A DNA stretch of 6,477 bases, taken from positions 1 through 6,477 of the forward strand of contig JAOULY010000117.1 of assembly GCA_029881775.1 (NCBI GenBank). The letters run 5' to 3'. The notes under the pieces are model-generated. The model was given only the letters and a program-made list of their open reading frames with translations, did no database searches and had not been told where the DNA came from. Of this stretch, positions 1-5,754 are shown one piece after another. Each line of letters starts with the position of its first letter. The first letter of the stretch is position 1. This DNA is from Gammaproteobacteria bacterium (GTDB lineage: Bacteria; Pseudomonadota; Gammaproteobacteria; UBA9214). The position numbers and the translations under genes were made by a program.

Positions 1-327
1 GACGGCTGCCCGCCCGGCACGGTCTTTGTTGGCCGTCGCCCGACTGGCGAGCTTTACACGCCGGCGCTGAAGGCCGCCGAGCCGGAACGGGACTGGATGC
101 TGACACGAATTCTCTGGCTGTGTGGTTTGGAGCCCGGCATCAACCGGTTTGGCAATGTCGATTCCATGCGTCGATATATCTACATTCATGGATGCCCGGA
201 CGAGGATGCGATGGGCGTGCCGTCATCGCACGGTTGCGTAAAAATGCGCAACCATGAGGTGATTGAACTGTTTGACCGGGTAACGGTGGGTACCCGGGTG
301 CTGATCCAGGAAGCGCCGCTCGGTTGA
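1..327 (+). CDS. L,D-transpeptidase (YkuD domain), C-terminal part
   Basis: This open frame enters from the left edge and codes for the last 108 residues of a protein. It contains the YkuD signature: an upstream His in YIHG (visible residues 61-64), then SHGCVKM at 76-82 with the catalytic Cys at 79 (bases 235-237). Enzymes of this family cut the L,D bond of a tetrapeptide stem and join the acyl group to another stem peptide (3-3 cross-link) or to a lipoprotein, working in the periplasm through a Cys thioester. The catalytic core here is intact. The sequence after it (HEVIELFDRV, then a Thr-Arg-Val-Leu strand) is the usual end of the fold. The start, any signal peptide and any extra domain lie outside the window, so the subtype (cross-linking, lipoprotein-attaching or amidase-like) cannot be decided. 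It converges with the permease gene to its right, with 34 bases between the stop codons. Confidence 0.9.
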   Translation, partial: DGCPPGTVFVGRRPTGELYTPALKAAEPERDWMLTRILWLCGLEPGINRFGNVDSMRRYIYIHGCPDEDAMGVPSSHGCVKMRNHEVIELFDRVTVGTRVLIQEAPLG

Positions 328-361
328 CAATACACAGCGCCATGATTTCCTGCGGGTCGCT

Positions 362-2182
362 TTAAAACCCGTAAAGGCGCGGCAATAACCAGCTCAGTGT
401 GAGCCACATGATGGCGGTCAGGGGCAGGCCGATACGAACGAAATCACCGAACGTATAACCGCCGGCATTCATGACCAGCAGGTTGGTCTTGTACGCCATT
501 GGTGTTGCATAACTCATATTGGCGCCAAACAGCACAGCGAGGACAAACGCCTCGGCGGGCAGGGCAAGACTGTTGGCAATAGAAATGGCGACCGGCGTGC
601 CGATGACGGCGGCGGCGTTGTTGGATATGACATTGGTCAGCAGTGCCATCATCAGCATCAGGCCGCCAAGAATAAAGTGTGGTGACAGGCCGGTGGTCAG
701 CGCAAGGTAACTATCGGCCAGGTATCCGGTTGCGCCGGTGCGCGTAAGGGCAAGACCGAGCGCCAGGCTCACCACCACGATCATGATGACCGACGTGCTG
801 AGTGCGTTACCGACATCACGCCAGGCAAGGGCGCGGGTAAGCAGCATCAGCAGGGCGCCGGTAACGGCACTGACCGCAATCGGCAGCAGGCCGATGGCGG
901 CACTCACGATGACCAGTGCCATGATCAGGAGCGCGATCGGTGCCTTATCCGTGAAGGGCAGGTCTGCAGTCGCATCCAGCACCAGCAGTTCTCCATCGCG
1001 CTTGATGCTTGCCAGCTGTTCGCGTGCGCCCTGTACCAGCAGAATATCGCCAACGCTTAGCCGGATGTCGCCGATATTTTCGCGCAATGTGTGTACCGTC
1101 GAGCCGGCCTTGCTCAGCGCCAGTGTGGCGAGCTGGTAATGATCGGTAAAGCGGCTCCTGTTCAGGGTCCGGTTGACCAGTGGTGAACCCTGTACGACAA
1201 CAATTTCCGCCAGTTGCTGATCCTGTGCTTCCAGCGGATGATCCTCGTCAACCGCGCTTTCACCGGAGTAGAGCATCGCACCCAGTACCTGTTCGTATTC
1301 CTTCAGCTGCACCGGCGTGTCTTCCAGCTGCAACTGGTCGCCGGCCTGGATAACGATATCCGGCAATGGCAGCAGCACGCTGCCACCGCGCTGGATGCGT
1401 TGCACCCGCATGGAGTCGCCGGTCTTCTTGCGTAATTCCGCCAGCGTGCGTCCATCCGCATAGCTGTCTTCCACGATGTTCAGCTGGGCAGTAAATATCC
1501 GCGGTGACGTATCGGTCATGGCGGCTTCTCGCTCAGGCAGGATGCGAGGCGCAATCAGCCAGAGATAGAGAATACCCAGGCTGCCGGCGATAACTGCCGG
1601 CACGAAAAAATCAAACATGTCAAAGCGTCGCAGGCCCAGGTCGGCCGCGACACCCACCACCAGCAGGTTGGTCGATGTGCCGATCGTGGTGGACATTCCG
1701 CCAACCAGCGTAGAGAGCCCCATTGGCATGAGAATGCCCGATGCACTGGTCCCGGATCGTAACGACACGCTTACCAGAATGGGCAACAATAACACTACGA
1801 TGGGGGTGTTGTTGACGAAGGCACTCAACAGGCCGGCGAGTATCAGTGTCAACAGTAATGATAGTTTCGGGCTGTGTGACCACATGCGTGCAAGCAGTCT
1901 TCCGACCGGTTCCAGCGCACCGGTCCGCACCAGGCCGTGCCCGATAATCATCAGTCCACACACAGCGACCAGCGCCTCGTGACCAAAGCCTGAAAAGAAG
2001 TCGACCGGATGCAGCGTTCCTGCATCGTCATGGTAGGGAAACAGCTCAAAGCCGACAGTCAACAGTACCAGTACGATCAGGCTGGATGTTTCGAGTGGAA
2101 TGCGTTCGCGTGTGAACAGGAATAATGCAATGAGTGTAAGCGCAAGTAATGCCAGGGCATGGGGTTCGGGCAAGGGGGGCAT
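362..2182 (-). CDS. SLC13/DASS-family permease with two TrkA-C (RCK_C) domains
   Basis: This 606-residue inner-membrane transporter resembles the E. coli YfbS type in length and layout. Hydrophobic helices fill residues 8-220 and 413-604. The soluble middle (about 225-400) holds two TrkA-C-like domains, each with the typical beta pattern and an acidic turn ending in a strand (GDQLQLED at 281-288; GDILLVQG at 378-385). The two substrate/cation-site hairpins expected in the DASS fold are visible: FVNNTP at 122-127, followed by a hydrophobic stretch and LP, and ISNNAA at 519-524. Conserved stretches GTSTNLLV (168-175) and YKTNLLV (564-570) also fit. Family members carry dicarboxylates, sulfate or related anions with Na+ or H+, and the TrkA-C domains probably bind a regulatory ligand. 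The substrate cannot be read from sequence. The ATG at 2182 is supported by GGAGA 10 bases upstream. The gene is divergent from the Sel1-protease gene and appears monocistronic. Confidence 0.93.
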   Translation of the reverse strand: MPPLPEPHALALLALTLIALFLFTRERIPLETSSLIVLVLLTVGFELFPYHDDAGTLHPVDFFSGFGHEALVAVCGLMIIGHGLVRTGALEPVGRLLARMWSHSPKLSLLLTLILAGLLSAFVNNTPIVVLLLPILVSVSLRSGTSASGILMPMGLSTLVGGMSTTIGTSTNLLVVGVAADLGLRRFDMFDFFVPAVIAGSLGILYLWLIAPRILPEREAAMTDTSPRIFTAQLNIVEDSYADGRTLAELRKKTGDSMRVQRIQRGGSVLLPLPDIVIQAGDQLQLEDTPVQLKEYEQVLGAMLYSGESAVDEDHPLEAQDQQLAEIVVVQGSPLVNRTLNRSRFTDHYQLATLALSKAGSTVHTLRENIGDIRLSVGDILLVQGAREQLASIKRDGELLVLDATADLPFTDKAPIALLIMALVIVSAAIGLLPIAVSAVTGALLMLLTRALAWRDVGNALSTSVIMIVVVSLALGLALTRTGATGYLADSYLALTTGLSPHFILGGLMLMMALLTNVISNNAAAVIGTPVAISIANSLALPAEAFVLAVLFGANMSYATPMAYKTNLLVMNAGGYTFGDFVRIGLPLTAIMWLTLSWLLPRLYGF

Positions 2183-2192
2183 TTATATTATT

Positions 2193-2197
2193 TCTCC
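2193..2197 (-). promoter_or_regulatory. Shine-Dalgarno site of the SLC13 permease gene
   Basis: Read on the minus strand, GGAGA lies 10 bases before the ATG at 2182, with an A+T-rich spacer. It fixes the start at 2182; no in-frame upstream start has comparable support. Confidence 0.7.
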
Positions 2198-2245
2198 ATG
2201 ACCATGAGAATGCATGACGGTAGTCAGGGCGCAAATTGTTTCAAC

Positions 2246-2272
2246 ATTGTACTTTGGTTTTATACGCAACAA
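2246..2272 (-). promoter_or_regulatory. Possible promoter of the SLC13 permease gene
   Basis: On the minus strand, TACAAT (+ strand 2246-2251) matches the -10 consensus at 5 of 6 positions and sits about 64 bases before the ATG. The best -35 candidate is TTGTTG (2267-2272), but the 15-base spacer is short. That -35 candidate overlaps the right-reading arm (2268-2275) of the inverted repeat, which would suit a repressor site. A TTGACA further upstream (minus strand, + coordinates 2298-2303) has no good -10 partner. Confidence 0.3.
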
Positions 2273-2323
2273 GCCAGAATTTTATTAATCAGATACTGTC
2301 AAATTTTATTGAATGGGCTTGTT
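2268..2323. repeat. 8-base inverted repeat enclosing a 9-base direct repeat
   Basis: AACAAGCC (2268-2275) and GGCTTGTT (2316-2323) are exact reverse complements 40 bases apart. Inside them, AATTTTATT occurs twice in the same direction (2278-2286 and 2302-2310), with starts 24 bases apart. The segment is far more A+T-rich than its surroundings. The layout could be an operator, a curved-DNA upstream region or a chance arrangement; no regulator family can be named from it. Confidence 0.5.
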
Positions 2324-2674
2324 AACTCGGTCAGCCAGTCATGAGAAAGCTCAAGCAACACGCCCTGTCCCTTGCCAGCCGCTATATTGGCCGGTATTTC
2401 CGCTAGCCGGCTGCATGCCGGTAGTGACGCAACAGGAAGCAGCGGATTTTTCGTCTATGGTGAATAGGCCAGCATCAGGGGAGTCAGGTCATCAGCTGCT
2501 TTGCTGTACTGGCAGGGCTGTTCGGTACCGGGCTGCCGGGCAGGCTGCGGCCATGATCAATTCTTGCTGGTGACGATGGCCCGGCCGCACAAAAATGCGT
2601 AACTTGCTGATAAAAAACAGTAATATATGTGTCCGATCTGCTTCTGAGCGGTTGCGATCGACGCTTTTTCAAGT

Positions 2675-2704
2675 TTGTTTCGATACCGGCCGTTACGCTA
2701 TATA
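2675..2704 (+). promoter_or_regulatory. Candidate sigma-70 promoter of the Sel1-protease gene
   Basis: TTGTTT (2675-2680) and TATATA (2699-2704) are separated by 18 bases. Transcription would begin near 2711, giving a leader of about 26 bases that contains the Shine-Dalgarno site. Both boxes are imperfect matches to the consensus. Confidence 0.4.
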
Positions 2705-2723
2705 ACCGATTTTCTCCTGGGCT

Positions 2724-2729
2724 AGGAGG
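2724..2729 (+). promoter_or_regulatory. Strong Shine-Dalgarno site deciding the Sel1-protease start
   Basis: A perfect AGGAGG ends 7 bases before the ATG at 2737. This favours 2737 over the in-frame GTG at 2629, which has no Shine-Dalgarno site and would place an atypical 36-residue stretch before the signal peptide. Confidence 0.85.
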
Positions 2730-2736
2730 CACGGCA

Positions 2737-3885
2737 ATGGAATGGATGAACACACGCGCATATGGATATGCGTCTCTCGTCAGAAATTCAGCAGCCTGCT
2801 TCGGGCTGGCGCTACTTTGTCTGTCTTTTTCCGCAAACGCCGGGCCGGCTGACGCCGACGATTTCAGGCGTGGCTGGGATGCGTATGAGTCAGGTGAATT
2901 CAAGACAGCACTGCATTACTGGATGCCACTGGCAGAACAGGGTGATGCAAACGCGCAATTGAATGTCGGACTTATGTACGACGCCGGTCGTGGCCTTGAT
3001 GTGAATCCCGTTCGTGCTGTGCACTGGTATCGGCAGTCAGCCGAAAACGGACTGGCTGCCGCGCAATATAACCTCGGACTCATGTATCGCGACGGACAGG
3101 GGGTTGAGAAGAGCCGGAAAATCGCAAACAGCTGGTTTGAGCGCGCAGCTGCACAGGGCTTGCAGGCAGCACGAGCCATGCTCGAGCCAGGATTGCAAAC
3201 GCAATCAATTGAAGAGCCGGATGCAGGCACTAATGATTTCCTTAATGGATTGGCCGGGACTTCGACCGGTACAGCATGGTCTGTCTCTTCAGGGTACGTC
3301 GTAACCAGCGAGCATGTTGTCTCAGACGTTTCAATTGTCGACCTGTACGATATACATGGACAGCGTTACCCGGCAGCTGTTGTGTTGCGCGATGAGTTGA
3401 ACGACATTGCATTGTTACGTATCGAAGGGGCTGCCTCACTGCCGCCGGTTTTGCCGCTTGCCCGCGATGGTGCACGTACCGGCAGCAGTGTATTCACGCT
3501 CGGGTTCCCGCGCGTCGATATCCTCGGACGCACACCAAAACTTTCCACGGGTATTATCAGTGCGGCAAACGGTTACCGCGATGATCCGACCAGCTACCAG
3601 ACTTCTGTACAGATACAACCCGGCAACAGTGGTGGTCCTCTGATCAACATGAATGGCGAGGTTGTTGGCGTCATGGCCGCCATGCTTGGGGATGACACGG
3701 GTTCGAGTGGTACACAGCCGGGTCTTAGCTATGCCGTCAAGGCGGAGAAGGTGCACGCAGCCCTGCGAGCCATGCAGCATGCTGACGCAGAACCGCAGTC
3801 GTCGCAGGCAGCCACGCCGGCCGGCCTTGCGGACCTGGCGGAGCGTGTTCAGGGCGCGGTGCTGCTGGTGGTGGCTGCCGAATAG
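2737..3885 (+). CDS. Secreted Sel1-repeat protein with HtrA-like serine protease domain
   Basis: The protein has 382 residues. A Sec signal peptide covers residues 1-35 (Arg-containing n-region, hydrophobic run 19-32, likely cleavage after ANA). Residues 39-70 look like a degenerate helical repeat. Two clear Sel1 repeats follow (about 71-106 and 107-142), with the NVGLMYDAGRG and NLGLMYRDGQG signatures. After a linker, residues about 170-340 form a trypsin-like (Trypsin_2/S1C) domain with a complete triad: His193 in SEHVV, Asp223 in LNDIALL and Ser298 in PGNSGGP. This predicts an active periplasmic or exported serine endopeptidase. No PDZ domain follows, so substrate choice may rest on the Sel1 repeats, which usually bind proteins or peptidoglycan-associated partners (inference). 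The tail (345-382) is low-complexity and then hydrophobic. The gene is flanked by long gaps and appears to be transcribed alone. Its specific substrate is unknown. Confidence 0.88.
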   Translation: MEWMNTRAYGYASLVRNSAACFGLALLCLSFSANAGPADADDFRRGWDAYESGEFKTALHYWMPLAEQGDANAQLNVGLMYDAGRGLDVNPVRAVHWYRQSAENGLAAAQYNLGLMYRDGQGVEKSRKIANSWFERAAAQGLQAARAMLEPGLQTQSIEEPDAGTNDFLNGLAGTSTGTAWSVSSGYVVTSEHVVSDVSIVDLYDIHGQRYPAAVVLRDELNDIALLRIEGAASLPPVLPLARDGARTGSSVFTLGFPRVDILGRTPKLSTGIISAANGYRDDPTSYQTSVQIQPGNSGGPLINMNGEVVGVMAAMLGDDTGSSGTQPGLSYAVKAEKVHAALRAMQHADAEPQSSQAATPAGLADLAERVQGAVLLVVAAE

Positions 3886-3967
3886 TCCGGCAGGCCGTGA
3901 GGCCAGAATTGTTAACAAAGTCCGATCTGTCGTTGACTGGCAACAGGCCCGGCGCGGCGGGGTAACC

Positions 3968-4005
3968 GGATCCCGTCCTCATTCAGCGGGAATTCCCTGT
4001 TTTTT
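3968..4005 (+). terminator. Possible weak terminator after the Sel1-protease gene
   Basis: GGATCCCG (3968-3975) can pair with CGGGA-AT-TCC (3987-3996), leaving a 2-base bulge and an 11-base loop. Six T residues follow at 4000-4005. The bulge, the long loop and the three bases before the T run make it weak. It lies 83 bases past the stop codon. The stretch 3886-4214 holds no gene I can support. Confidence 0.4.
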
Positions 4006-4115
4006 AATACCTTCTGCAAAAAACCCCTATCAATTAAGTATCCTGACTGTCGTCATCCGGCGTCACAATTGCGGCTGAATTCCTGCTGGTCATGCGTCAA
4101 ATAGCTGTTATTGGC

Positions 4116-4145
4116 TTAGACTCTGCGTCATTCAGTCAGTATAGT
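4116..4145 (+). promoter_or_regulatory. Possible promoter of the repeat/peptidoglycan-binding gene
   Basis: TATAGT (4140-4145) matches the -10 consensus at 5 of 6 positions. A poor -35 (TTAGAC, 4116-4121) lies 18 bases upstream. Transcription from about 4152 would give a leader of about 63 bases. That leader contains TGATC-CTGA-GATCA (4169-4182), a short hairpin-forming palindrome upstream of the Shine-Dalgarno site. Confidence 0.35.
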
Positions 4146-4199
4146 CTGCCCGTGTTTGGGGTCCGGATTGATCCTGAGATCAGGGAATTAAAAACAATC

Positions 4200-4204
4200 G
4201 GAGG
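4200..4204 (+). promoter_or_regulatory. Shine-Dalgarno site deciding the start at 4215
   Basis: GGAGG lies 10 bases before the ATG at 4215. This start gives a proper signal peptide directly. The in-frame ATG at 4092 lacks such a site and would put 41 extra residues before the signal sequence. Confidence 0.8.
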
Positions 4205-4214
4205 TATCGACAGT

Positions 4215-5639
4215 ATGAGAATTAACGAACGAGCTAATCTGGCTTCTGTTGCAGTTGTTGTGGCAACCGGGGTCTTCAGTAGTGGTGTCTACGCTGCCGG
4301 TGATGCTGCCGGTGCCGGCCTGTTACCGGCCAACGCGCGGCCAGGTGAGTGTTATGCCAAGGTCATGGTGCCGGCCCAGTACAAGACGGTCGACGAGAAG
4401 GTCGTCATTGCCGAGGCCAGCGAAAAGATTGAAATCATTCCTGCCAAGTATGAATGGACAGAAGTTCGCGTCCCTGTTCTGCAGGAATCGGAGAAACTGA
4501 TTGTGGAACCGGCAACCTACAAGACTGTCGAGGAAAAAATAGAAATATCCCCGGCACACACGGTCTGGCGCCTGGGTCCCGGCGACAAGTCCAAGCAGGT
4601 AGGTGACCGTGATCTTGCTGCTGCGCTGGCACTTGGTTTGCCTGCACAGGCACAGGCGGGTCAGTGCTTCAACGAATTTTACCAGCCGGCGAAATTTGAA
4701 ACAAAGCAGGAGAAGTTGCTGAAGACTGCTGCATCAGAAAAGATCCAGACTACGGAACCTGAATTCAACTGGGTCGAAGAGAAGGTGCTCGTCAAGGAAG
4801 CTTCTTTCGAAATGGTTGAAGTCCCGGCCGAGTACGACACTGTCGAGGAGAAGGTGCTTGCATCTCCTGCTTACACGACCTGGAAGGCTGGTCGCGGTCT
4901 GAATGAGCGGGTTGATAATGCCACTGGCGAGATCATGTGCCTGGTCGAAGTGCCTGCCAAGTACACCACGCTGAAGAAGCGCGTACTCAAATCACCCGCT
5001 TCGATCAAGAAGGTCGAGATCCCGGCTGAGTACAAGACTGTCAAGGTGCAGAAACTCGTCAAGCCTTCAGCCGAGAAGCGCACACCGATTGAGGCCGAGT
5101 ACCAGACAATTACACGGAACGTAAAGGTGTCAGATGCCATGGTCAGCTGGAATCCGGCGGGTACATCAGGCGATGGCAAGGCCACTGGCCGTACCTACTG
5201 CCTGTCAGCCGTACCGGCGGAATACAAGACCATTACCAAGCGTGTCATCGACAAAGAGGCGATCGTGAAGAAGGTGGCAGTGCCTGCGAGCTACAAGACT
5301 GTTCGTATGCATAAACTGGTATCCGCTGCCACTGAGAAGCGTATCCCGGTGCCGGCCAGCCACAAGATCGTGCCGAAACACACCAAGGTATCCGATGCCC
5401 GTCAGGAATGGCGTCCGGTTCTGTGCGAGACCAATACGTCACGTGACCTCGTCCTGCAAATCCAGAATGGCCTGAAAAAGGCCGGCTTTGATCCGGGTGC
5501 CATTGACGGCGTTCTCGGTCGTGACACCATGGCAGCTGCCGATGCGTTCCAGCGCAAGCACAAGCTGCCTACGGGTGGCATGACTATCCAGACGCTCGAG
5601 AAGCTGGGCATCAAGCCTGGAGATATGGGCAACAGCTAA
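4215..5639 (+). CDS. Secreted 23-residue-repeat protein with C-terminal peptidoglycan-binding domain
   Basis: The protein has 474 residues. A signal peptide spans residues 1-27 or 1-28 (hydrophobic run 9-21, cleavage near VYAA). The mature part carries twelve 23-residue repeats in four triplets: residues 52-120, 157-225, 246-314 and 333-401. Linkers of 36, 20 and 18 residues separate them. Each triplet is preceded by a Cys (46, 151, 242, 329); a fifth Cys (404) follows the last. The third repeat of each triplet ends with a Trp at repeat position 21 (118, 223, 312, 399). Residues about 410-465 form a peptidoglycan-binding domain (PF01471 type): a helix with LQIQNGLKKAGF, then GAIDGVLGRDTMAAADAFQ and a final TLEKLGI. 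The last part should anchor the protein to the cell wall. The repeats look like beta-strand-rich, Val/Lys/Glu-rich structural modules, and no catalytic motif is visible. I do not recognise a named function; a structural or adhesive envelope role is inference. It is a single-gene unit ending in a strong terminator. Confidence 0.85.
   Translation: MRINERANLASVAVVVATGVFSSGVYAAGDAAGAGLLPANARPGECYAKVMVPAQYKTVDEKVVIAEASEKIEIIPAKYEWTEVRVPVLQESEKLIVEPATYKTVEEKIEISPAHTVWRLGPGDKSKQVGDRDLAAALALGLPAQAQAGQCFNEFYQPAKFETKQEKLLKTAASEKIQTTEPEFNWVEEKVLVKEASFEMVEVPAEYDTVEEKVLASPAYTTWKAGRGLNERVDNATGEIMCLVEVPAKYTTLKKRVLKSPASIKKVEIPAEYKTVKVQKLVKPSAEKRTPIEAEYQTITRNVKVSDAMVSWNPAGTSGDGKATGRTYCLSAVPAEYKTITKRVIDKEAIVKKVAVPASYKTVRMHKLVSAATEKRIPVPASHKIVPKHTKVSDARQEWRPVLCETNTSRDLVLQIQNGLKKAGFDPGAIDGVLGRDTMAAADAFQRKHKLPTGGMTIQTLEKLGIKPGDMGNS
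4368..5417 (+). repeat. Twelve protein-level 23-residue (69-base) repeats in four triplets
   Basis: Blocks at 4368-4574, 4683-4889, 4950-5156 and 5211-5417 each encode three ungapped units of exactly 23 residues. Most units begin [VIEQ]-P-A-x-[YF]-x-T-[VI] and continue to a [KR]-[VL] pair near positions 11-13. Positions 19-21 are usually E-K-[IR] or K-K-V in the first and second units, and end in Trp at position 21 in the third. The DNA copies have diverged, so this is an old repeat kept by protein structure rather than a recent tandem duplication. Confidence 0.85.
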
Positions 5640-5668
5640 CCCCTGTTGCGGGGCTGCAAGCCTGCGAA

Positions 5669-5697
5669 GGCCCGGTGATTTCACCGGGCCTTTTTTT
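5669..5697 (+). terminator. Strong rho-independent terminator
   Basis: GGCCCGGTG (5669-5677) pairs perfectly with CACCGGGCC (5682-5690) around the 4-base loop ATTT. Seven T residues follow at 5691-5697. It lies 29 bases after the stop of the repeat protein gene and separates that unit from the ABC permease gene. Confidence 0.95.
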
Positions 5698-5740
5698 ATG
5701 CGTGCTGTCCTTGATGAAGGATATTGGGACAGGATATCTA

Positions 5741-5746
5741 TATAAT
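5741..5746 (+). promoter_or_regulatory. Perfect -10 box close to the ABC permease start
   Basis: TATAAT ends 8 bases before the ATG at 5755, so transcription would begin at or within about three bases of the start codon. No good -35 sits at 16-18 bases; TTGGGA (5724-5729) is too close at 11 bases. The box also contains the in-frame TAA (5743-5745) that rules out an earlier start for the gene. Confidence 0.45.
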
Positions 5747-5754
5747 TTCCCGCA

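Larger units (their letters stand above)
2183..2736. other. Divergent intergenic region (554 bases) with no convincing gene
   Basis: This long gap separates the divergent permease and Sel1-protease genes. The part from about 2230 to 2325 is markedly A+T-rich and holds the paired repeats listed separately. The middle (about 2340-2580) is G+C-rich with small imperfect hairpins, for example 2403-2424, where CTA-CCGGC pairs with GCCGGTAG around one bulged G. Short frames in it (an 86-residue one at 2313-2573; a basic 21-residue one at 2341-2406) lack Shine-Dalgarno sites and recognisable protein character. The last 100 bases hold a candidate promoter and a strong Shine-Dalgarno site for the protease gene. 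A small RNA or a degraded gene in the middle cannot be excluded from sequence alone. Confidence 0.6.

Noticed and set aside
353..371. Hairpin CGGGT...ACCCG between the convergent genes as a two-way terminator
   Set aside because: The stem is only 5 base pairs with a 9-base loop, and no T run follows on either strand.
738..1139. 133-residue plus-strand frame opposite the SLC13 permease
   Set aside because: Its Ala/Ser/Arg-rich low-complexity product is typical of the antisense of a hydrophobic membrane protein gene.
2313..2573. 86-residue plus-strand frame in the intergenic region
   Set aside because: It has no Shine-Dalgarno site, irregular composition, and no recognisable domain, signal or membrane segment.
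2629..2736. In-frame GTG start that would lengthen the Sel1-protease by 36 residues
   Set aside because: There is no Shine-Dalgarno site, the extension puts unrelated residues before the signal peptide, and it overlaps the candidate promoter. The ATG at 2737 has a perfect AGGAGG at 7 bases.
2484..2903. 139-residue minus-strand frame across the protease gene start
   Set aside because: It overlaps the promoter, Shine-Dalgarno site and signal peptide of the protease gene and shows no domain character.
3436..3918. 160-residue minus-strand frame opposite the protease domain
   Set aside because: It is a shadow of the well-supported plus-strand gene: rich in Arg/His/Cys in an unprotein-like way, with no Shine-Dalgarno site.
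4092..4214. In-frame ATG that would lengthen the repeat protein by 41 residues
   Set aside because: It lacks a Shine-Dalgarno site and would bury the signal peptide inside the protein. The ATG at 4215 has GGAGG at 10 bases and begins a normal signal peptide.
4368..5417. The DNA repeats as a CRISPR array or recent tandem duplication
   Set aside because: The units lie inside a continuous frame, have diverged in DNA sequence and keep only the protein pattern. There are no spacers.
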